NCBI RefSeq assembly: GCF_020782235.1
Contig: NZ_JAJGNO010000002.1
Coordinates: forward strand, 1-64,000
Direction of reading: 5' to 3'
DNA: 64,000 nucleotides
DNA from: Sphingobium naphthae
GTDB taxonomy: Bacteria; Pseudomonadota; Alphaproteobacteria; Sphingomonadales; Sphingomonadaceae
Part shown: positions 59,281 through 64,000 of the stretch, in pieces
How positions within the stretch are numbered: position 1 is the stretch's first letter
Layout of the letters: each line of letters starts with the position of its first letter
The notes under the pieces: generated by a model
What the model was told of the DNA's origin: nothing
The model's input: only the letters and a program-made list of their open reading frames with translations
The model's database searches: none
Position numbers and translations under genes: made by a program

Positions 59281-60474
59281 ATGAAAGGACAGACCATCGC
59301 CGCCGCCGCCTTGTCGCTTCTGCCGCTTCTGATCTGGAAGTCGACCCAGGCCCAAGCCCAGGCCCAGGCGCAGCCAAGGGCGTCCGTCGCGCCGCCCGTC
59401 ATGCAGAAGGTCGCGCCCGACCTCGCGCGCTATACCGACGACGTGCTGTTCGGCACGGTGTGGGAGCGGCCCGGCCTCGCCAAGCGCGACCGCAGCCTGG
59501 TGACGGTCACGACACTGATCGCCACCGGTCGGACGGGGCCGTTGCAGGGTCATGCCGGCCGCGCGCTCGACAATGGGGTGACGCCGCGCCAATTGTCGGG
59601 TCTGGTCACGCACCTCGCCTTCTATTGCGGCTGGCCGAGCGCGGTCGCCGCGCTTGAACCGCTGGACGCGCTGTTCAAGGCGCGCGGCATCGACACGGTG
59701 ACCCTTAAGGATGCGCGCGGCCTGCTGCCGACGCCGGCTGATGACGCGCAGCGCGCGGCGGCGGTGAAGGCGGCGCTGGCGGGTACGGCGCCCGCGCTCG
59801 CCGATCTGACCAACGACGTGCTGTTCGCCGATCTGTGGCGCAATCCCGCTCTCAGCCCGCGCGACCGCAGCCTTGTCACCGTCGCCGCGCTTGCCGCGAC
59901 GGGCGCCAGCGACCAGCTGGATTTCCACCTCGGCCTCGCCCAGCGCAACGGCCTGTCGCGCGCCGAACTGGCCGAAGCGATCACTCATCTCGCTTTCTAT
60001 GCCGGCTGGCCTAAGGCCATGGCGGCGGTGGGGCAACTCGCCAAGGCGGACGGAGCGGATGATGCGCCGGCCGATCCGCTGATCGCCTTTCGGCCGGGGC
60101 AGGAGCCGACCCGCGGGCCGGCGGATCGTTTCACCGGCGTCGTGACCGTGACGTCGCCCTTCAAGGGCAATCGCGGATCGCAACTCGCTGGCGCGACCGT
60201 CCGCTTCGAACCGGGCGCGCGGTCCAACTGGCACAGCCATGCGAGCGGCCAGTTGCTCGTGGTGACGCAGGGCGAAGGCCGGGTCCAGAATGACGGCGGA
60301 CCCGTCCGCATCCTGCGCCCCGGCGACGTCGTCTGGACGGCGCCGGGCGTGCGCCACTGGCACGGCGCCGCGCCGAACGCGGCCATGACTCATGTCGCGC
60401 TCAGCGAAGGCGGCGCGGTGACCTGGATGGAGCCGGTGGCTGATGTTACCTATCAGGGTAGCCCCGTCGAATGA
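59281..60474 (+). CDS. Secreted double carboxymuconolactone-decarboxylase-like/cupin protein
   Basis: This 397-residue protein has a signal peptide followed by a short Gln-Ala repeat (QAQAQAQAQ). It has two AhpD/CMD-like helical domains (about residues 45-135 and 165-265) and a C-terminal cupin (from about 290: NWHSHASGQ, GEGRVQ, PGDVVWTAPGVRHWHG). The CMD motif reads HLAFYCGWPSA in the first copy and HLAFYAGWPKA in the second, so the cysteine is lost there. Such CMD-cupin fusions often accompany aldo/keto reductases and alcohol dehydrogenases. The reaction is unknown; peroxidatic or quinone-related chemistry is a guess. Confidence 0.82.
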   Translation: MKGQTIAAAALSLLPLLIWKSTQAQAQAQAQPRASVAPPVMQKVAPDLARYTDDVLFGTVWERPGLAKRDRSLVTVTTLIATGRTGPLQGHAGRALDNGVTPRQLSGLVTHLAFYCGWPSAVAALEPLDALFKARGIDTVTLKDARGLLPTPADDAQRAAAVKAALAGTAPALADLTNDVLFADLWRNPALSPRDRSLVTVAALAATGASDQLDFHLGLAQRNGLSRAELAEAITHLAFYAGWPKAMAAVGQLAKADGADDAPADPLIAFRPGQEPTRGPADRFTGVVTVTSPFKGNRGSQLAGATVRFEPGARSNWHSHASGQLLVVTQGEGRVQNDGGPVRILRPGDVVWTAPGVRHWHGAAPNAAMTHVALSEGGAVTWMEPVADVTYQGSPVE

Positions 60475-60634
60475 TCGCGTAAAAGCCTACTGATGAAGGC
60501 GATTCATGACAGCATGCGTCTGCGGTCATGTGTCGCAATGCCGCGCGCTATGTTATCCTGACGTGGCAAGCTGGCGCTGATCAGCTGGGAAGACGGCACA
60601 TTATGCGGTCCAGCCGCATCTGCAGGGGAACAGC
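60475..60634. other. Intergenic region upstream of the aldehyde oxidoreductase operon
   Basis: This 160-bp gap should hold the promoter of the three-subunit operon. A TATGTTATCCTGAC stretch near 60548 is the most promoter-like part. I see no clear operator. Confidence 0.35.
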
Positions 60635-61273
60635 ATGACCGACACTATCGATTGCAACGTGACGCGACGCGGCGTCCTGGCCGGCGGCGCGGCATCGGCG
60701 GCGCTCACATCCATTCCCGCGTCGGCGCAGACGCCGGCCCCGTCCGCTGGCGCGGCGCCGGCCGCGATGCCGGTGCGCATGACCGTCAACGGCAAGCCGC
60801 AGGCGCTGAACCTCGATCCGCGCACGACCTTGCTGGATGCGCTGCGCGAACATCTGCGCTTCACCGGCACGAAGAAGGGCTGCGACCATGGCCAGTGCGG
60901 CGCCTGCACGGTGATCGTCAACGGCACGCGCATCAACAGCTGCCTCAGTCTTGCGCTGCAGCATGAAGGCGATGAGGTCGTCACGATCGAGGGGCTGGGC
61001 ACGCCCGACAATCTCCACCCGATGCAGGCGGCCTTCATCAAGCATGACGGCTATCAGTGCGGCTATTGCACGCCGGGCCAGATTTGCTCGGCGGTCTCGG
61101 TGCTGAAGGAAATCCGCGATGGCATCCCCAGCCATGTGCAGCAGGACATCACCGCCCGGCCGCAGATGACCAACATGGAAATGCGCGAGCGGATGAGCGG
61201 CAATATCTGCCGCTGCGGCGCCTATTCTAACATCGCCGAAGCCATGGCCGACGTGGCAGGAGTGCAGGCATGA
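60635..61273 (+). CDS. paoA: Aldehyde oxidoreductase [2Fe-2S] subunit (PaoA-like)
   Basis: This 212-residue iron-sulfur subunit of a xanthine-oxidase-family enzyme has a Tat leader ([15 protein letters not shown]). Two [2Fe-2S] clusters are visible: the plant-ferredoxin type in [12 protein letters not shown] plus NSCLSLA, and the helical type in [11 protein letters not shown] plus [14 protein letters not shown]. Export with its partner subunits to the periplasm is expected, as for E. coli PaoABC, which oxidises aromatic aldehydes to acids. It overlaps the FAD-subunit gene by four bases. Confidence 0.88.
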   Translation: MTDTIDCNVTRRGVLAGGAASAALTSIPASAQTPAPSAGAAPAAMPVRMTVNGKPQALNLDPRTTLLDALREHLRFTGTKKGCDHGQCGACTVIVNGTRINSCLSLALQHEGDEVVTIEGLGTPDNLHPMQAAFIKHDGYQCGYCTPGQICSAVSVLKEIRDGIPSHVQQDITARPQMTNMEMRERMSGNICRCGAYSNIAEAMADVAGVQA

Positions 61274-62220
61274 AGAGCTTCACCTATGAACGCGCGTCCA
61301 CCCCGGCGCAGGCCGCCGCCGCGGTTGCGGGACGACAGGGCGCGAAATTCCTCGCCGGCGGCACCAATCTGCTCGACCTCATGAAGCTGGAGATCGAAAC
61401 GCCCACGCATCTGGTCGATGTGCAGGATCTCAAGCTCGACCGGATCGAGAAAACCGAGAAGGGCGGGCTGCGCATCGGCGCGCTCGTCACCAATACCGCG
61501 CTCGCCGCCGACGATCGGGTCCGCCGCGATTATGGCGTGCTGACGCGTGCGATAGTCGCGGGGGCGAGCGGCCAGCTGCGCAACAAGGCGACGACCGCGG
61601 GCAACTTGCTGCAGCGCACCCGCTGCCCCTATTTCTACGACACCAATCAGCCCTGCAACAAGCGCAAGCCGGGCACCGGCTGCGGCGCGATCGGCGGCTA
61701 TTCGCGGCAACTGGCGGTCGTCGGATCGTCGGACCAGTGCATCGCCACCTATCCCGGCGACATGGCCGTCGCCATGCGGGTGCTGGACGCCGCGGTGGAG
61801 ACGGTGAAGCCCGATGGCCAGACCCGCGCCATTCCCATGGCCGATTTCCATCGCCTGCCGGGCGATCATCCCGAACGCGACAATGTGCTGGAACAGGGTG
61901 AGTTGATCACCGCCGTCACTTTGCCCAAGCCGCTGGGCGGCACCCATATCTACCAGAAGGTGCGCGATCGCGCCTCTTACGCCTTTGCGCTGGTGTCCGT
62001 CGCCGCGGTCATCGGCAAGGATGGCGCTGGCCGCGTCGCTTTTGGCGGCGTCGCGCACAAACCCTGGCGGGTGGAGGCGGCCGAAGCCGCCATGTCGCAG
62101 GGCCCGCGCGCCGTCGCGGGGCAGGTGTTCGCCGACGCCCGCCCGACGCCGGACAACCGGTTCAAGATCGCCCTGGCCGAACGCACTTTGGCGTCGGTGA
62201 TGGCGCAGGCGAAGGGGTAA
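61270..62220 (+). CDS. paoB: Aldehyde oxidoreductase FAD subunit (PaoB-like)
   Basis: This 316-residue FAD-binding subunit has [13 protein letters not shown] and [17 protein letters not shown] for flavin binding. A cysteine-rich loop ([35 protein letters not shown]) is the one that in E. coli PaoB carries an extra [4Fe-4S] cluster, so this enzyme is PaoABC-like rather than a plain xanthine dehydrogenase. It has no leader of its own and would be exported in complex with the small subunit. Confidence 0.88.
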   Translation: MKSFTYERASTPAQAAAAVAGRQGAKFLAGGTNLLDLMKLEIETPTHLVDVQDLKLDRIEKTEKGGLRIGALVTNTALAADDRVRRDYGVLTRAIVAGASGQLRNKATTAGNLLQRTRCPYFYDTNQPCNKRKPGTGCGAIGGYSRQLAVVGSSDQCIATYPGDMAVAMRVLDAAVETVKPDGQTRAIPMADFHRLPGDHPERDNVLEQGELITAVTLPKPLGGTHIYQKVRDRASYAFALVSVAAVIGKDGAGRVAFGGVAHKPWRVEAAEAAMSQGPRAVAGQVFADARPTPDNRFKIALAERTLASVMAQAKG

Positions 62221-62225
62221 GCGCC

Positions 62226-64000
62226 ATGAAGTTCGACACGCCCGCAGGCACCAACCCCATCGACCAGATGAAGATCGTGGGCCGCCCCACCGACCGCATC
62301 GACGGCCCGCTCAAGACCACGGGCACCGCGCCCTATGCCTATGAACGCCATGATGTCGCCCCCGATCAGGCCTATGGCTATATCGTGGGCAGCGCCATCG
62401 CCAAGGGGCGCATCACCCGGATGGACACCAGCCTGGCCAGGGCCGCGCCCGGCGTCCTGGCCGTTCTCTCCACCCTCGATCATGCCAAGCCGCTGCCGCT
62501 CGGCATGATGAACATCGCCCATCTCTTCGGCGGGGCGGACATCGCCCATTATCATCAGGCGATCGCCTTCGTCGTGGCCGAAAGCTTCGAGCAGGCGCGC
62601 GCCGCCGCCGCGCTGATCCGGACGGACTATGCGCGCGACAAGGGCCGCTTCGACCTGGAGGCGGCCGCGCCCACGGCGCCCTTCGAACCGACGGGCGACG
62701 GTCCGGACGCCAAGGACATCGACAGCGTCGGCGATTTCGCCAGCGCCTTTGGCGCCGCGCCGGTGCGGATCGAGCAGCATTACACCACGCCGGGCGAAAG
62801 CCACGCGATGATGGAGCCCTTCGCCACGATCGCGGCCTGGGAAGGGGACAAGCTCACGCTCTGGACATCGAACCAGATGATCGCCTGGAGCAAGGGGTCG
62901 CTGGCCAAGATCCTGGCGATGAAGCCGGAAAATATACGCGTGGATTCGCCCTATATCGGCGGCGGCTTCGGCGGGAAGCTCTTCGTGCGCGTCGACGCCG
63001 TGCTCGCGGCGCTTGGCGCGAAGGCGGCCGGGCGGCCGGTCAAGGTTGCGATGCAGCGGCCGCTGATGGCCAATAATTCGACTCACCGCCCGGCGACGAT
63101 CCAGACCGTCAAGCTGGGCGCGACGCCCGACGGCCGGTTGACCGCCATTCATCACAGCAGCACCAGCGGCAACCTGCCCGACGGCAAGCCAGAGGTCGCG
63201 GTGCAGCAGACCAAGCTGCTCTATGCCGCGCCCAATCGCGAAATCTGGATGAAGCTCGCCGTCACCGACCTGCCCGAAGGCAACGCCATGCGCGCGCCGG
63301 GCGAGGCGCCGGGCCTCATGGTGCTGGAAATGGCGATGGACGAGCTGGCGGAAAAGCTAGGCATGGACCCGGTGGAACTGCGCATCGTCAACGATACGCA
63401 GGTCGATCCGGCCAAGCCAAACCGGCCCTTTTCGGAGCGTCATCTGGTCGAATGCCTGCGCACCGGAGCAGAGAAATTCGGCTGGTCGCGCCGCAACCCC
63501 AAGCCGGGCCAGACGCGCGACGGCAAATGGCTGGTCGGCATGGGTATGGCGGCGGGCTTCCGCAACAACCAGCTGACCAAGTCGGCCGCGCGCATCCGGC
63601 TGGAGCGCGACGGCCATCTGACCGTCGAAACTGACATGACCGACATCGGCACCGGCACCTATACCATCCTCGCCCAGACCGCGGCGGAAATGATGGGCGT
63701 GCCGTTGGCGCAGGTGCGCGTCATCCTTGGCGACAGCGACTTTCCGGCCTCGGCCGGATCGGGCGGCCAGTGGGGCGCCAATAATTCCACCGCCGGCCTG
63801 TACGCGGCCTGCGTCAAGCTGCGCGAGCAGGTGGCGCAGCGGCTGGGCTTCAACGCTGCCGACGTGCAGTTCGCCGATGGCCAGGTGCGCGCCGGCAATC
63901 GCGCCGTTCCGCTTGCCGAGGCTGCGCGTGGTGGCGTTCTGACGGCGGAGGACGGCATCGAATATGGCACGCTCGACGAACAATATCAGCAGTCGACCTT
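62226..64000 (+). CDS. paoC: Aldehyde oxidoreductase molybdenum-binding subunit (PaoC-like), 5' part
   Basis: The frame is open from ATG 62226 to the window edge, giving 591 residues of an expected 730-750. Segments typical of the Mo subunit are KIVGRPTDRIDGPLKTTG, ESHAMMEPFATIAAW, SPYIGGGFGGKLF, MRAPGEAPGLMVLEMAMDELA, and TDIGTGTYTILAQ. It starts 5 bp after the FAD gene stop. The catalytic Glu near the C terminus lies beyond the window. The likely cofactor is molybdopterin cytosine dinucleotide. Aromatic aldehydes, for example vanillin-like compounds, are plausible substrates. Confidence 0.9.
   Translation, partial: MKFDTPAGTNPIDQMKIVGRPTDRIDGPLKTTGTAPYAYERHDVAPDQAYGYIVGSAIAKGRITRMDTSLARAAPGVLAVLSTLDHAKPLPLGMMNIAHLFGGADIAHYHQAIAFVVAESFEQARAAAALIRTDYARDKGRFDLEAAAPTAPFEPTGDGPDAKDIDSVGDFASAFGAAPVRIEQHYTTPGESHAMMEPFATIAAWEGDKLTLWTSNQMIAWSKGSLAKILAMKPENIRVDSPYIGGGFGGKLFVRVDAVLAALGAKAAGRPVKVAMQRPLMANNSTHRPATIQTVKLGATPDGRLTAIHHSSTSGNLPDGKPEVAVQQTKLLYAAPNREIWMKLAVTDLPEGNAMRAPGEAPGLMVLEMAMDELAEKLGMDPVELRIVNDTQVDPAKPNRPFSERHLVECLRTGAEKFGWSRRNPKPGQTRDGKWLVGMGMAAGFRNNQLTKSAARIRLERDGHLTVETDMTDIGTGTYTILAQTAAEMMGVPLAQVRVILGDSDFPASAGSGGQWGANNSTAGLYAACVKLREQVAQRLGFNAADVQFADGQVRAGNRAVPLAEAARGGVLTAEDGIEYGTLDEQYQQST

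Noticed and set aside
59341..59374. Short repeat of GCCCAG units as a possible regulatory or unstable element
   Set aside because: It encodes the in-frame Gln-Ala repeat at the end of the signal peptide of the CMD-cupin protein and is too short to be treated as a separate repeat.

Overview
The window reads as chromosome of an alphaproteobacterium of the sphingomonad group (Sphingobium/Novosphingobium/Sphingomonas-like). The evidence is GC-rich codon use, three large TonB-dependent receptors, many Tat-type leaders, short intergenic gaps with 1-4 bp start/stop overlaps, and a ligV-ferB-ferA set facing a MarR gene like the ferulate genes known from Sphingobium sp. SYK-6. This assignment is inference from content; no rRNA or tRNA is present to anchor it.

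Layout. 1-315: apparent right end of an IS21-like element, abutting the 3' remnant of a TolB/PD40-type gene. 409-3507: LigB-like protein, D-2-hydroxyacid dehydrogenase and a Tat-exported beta-carbonic anhydrase. 3555-22904: a mannose-glycan utilization locus with mannose-6-phosphate isomerase, ROK sugar kinase, sugar MFS permease, ROK repressor, three GH92 alpha-mannosidases, a GH125 alpha-1,6-mannosidase, a GH43, a GH2 and a TonB-dependent receptor. 23175-30751: an ABC exporter-like set (ATPase plus two ABC-2 permeases) divergent from a siderophore-type TonB receptor and a secreted M14 zinc carboxypeptidase.

30881-52789 is a plant-phenolic supercluster. A TetR gene is followed by two secreted esterases, a Tat-exported DUF3237 protein, a beta-propeller lipoprotein, AroQ, an MFS permease, a TonB receptor, an AroE-type quinate/shikimate dehydrogenase and QuiC (3-dehydroshikimate dehydratase). 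A LysR gene divergent from a VanA-type vanillate demethylase oxygenase comes next. The minus-strand operon ligV-ferB-ferA-DUF3237-MFS follows, facing a FerC-like MarR repressor. Together these genes could import hydroxycinnamoyl-quinate esters such as chlorogenate, split them in the periplasm, and drive both halves to protocatechuate (quinate arm: dehydrogenase, AroQ, QuiC; hydroxycinnamate arm: FerA, FerB, LigV, VanA). Ring cleavage of protocatechuate is not encoded here.

52878-64000 holds redox and accessory genes: an aldo/keto reductase with a Bcr/CflA exporter, a YkgJ-like cysteine-cluster protein, an SDR divergent from a LysR gene, a zinc alcohol dehydrogenase, a secreted double-CMD/cupin protein, and a Tat-exported three-subunit molybdenum aldehyde oxidoreductase whose large subunit runs off the window.

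The most distinctive signals are three matching operator-like boxes across the quinate half of the phenolic cluster, a 21-bp dyad between ligV and ferC, GCAATT-type boxes at three mannan-locus promoters, and two DUF3237 genes, one in each arm of the phenolic pathway. Coding density is high. No gap exceeds 300 bp, and no RNA genes or CRISPR arrays were seen.
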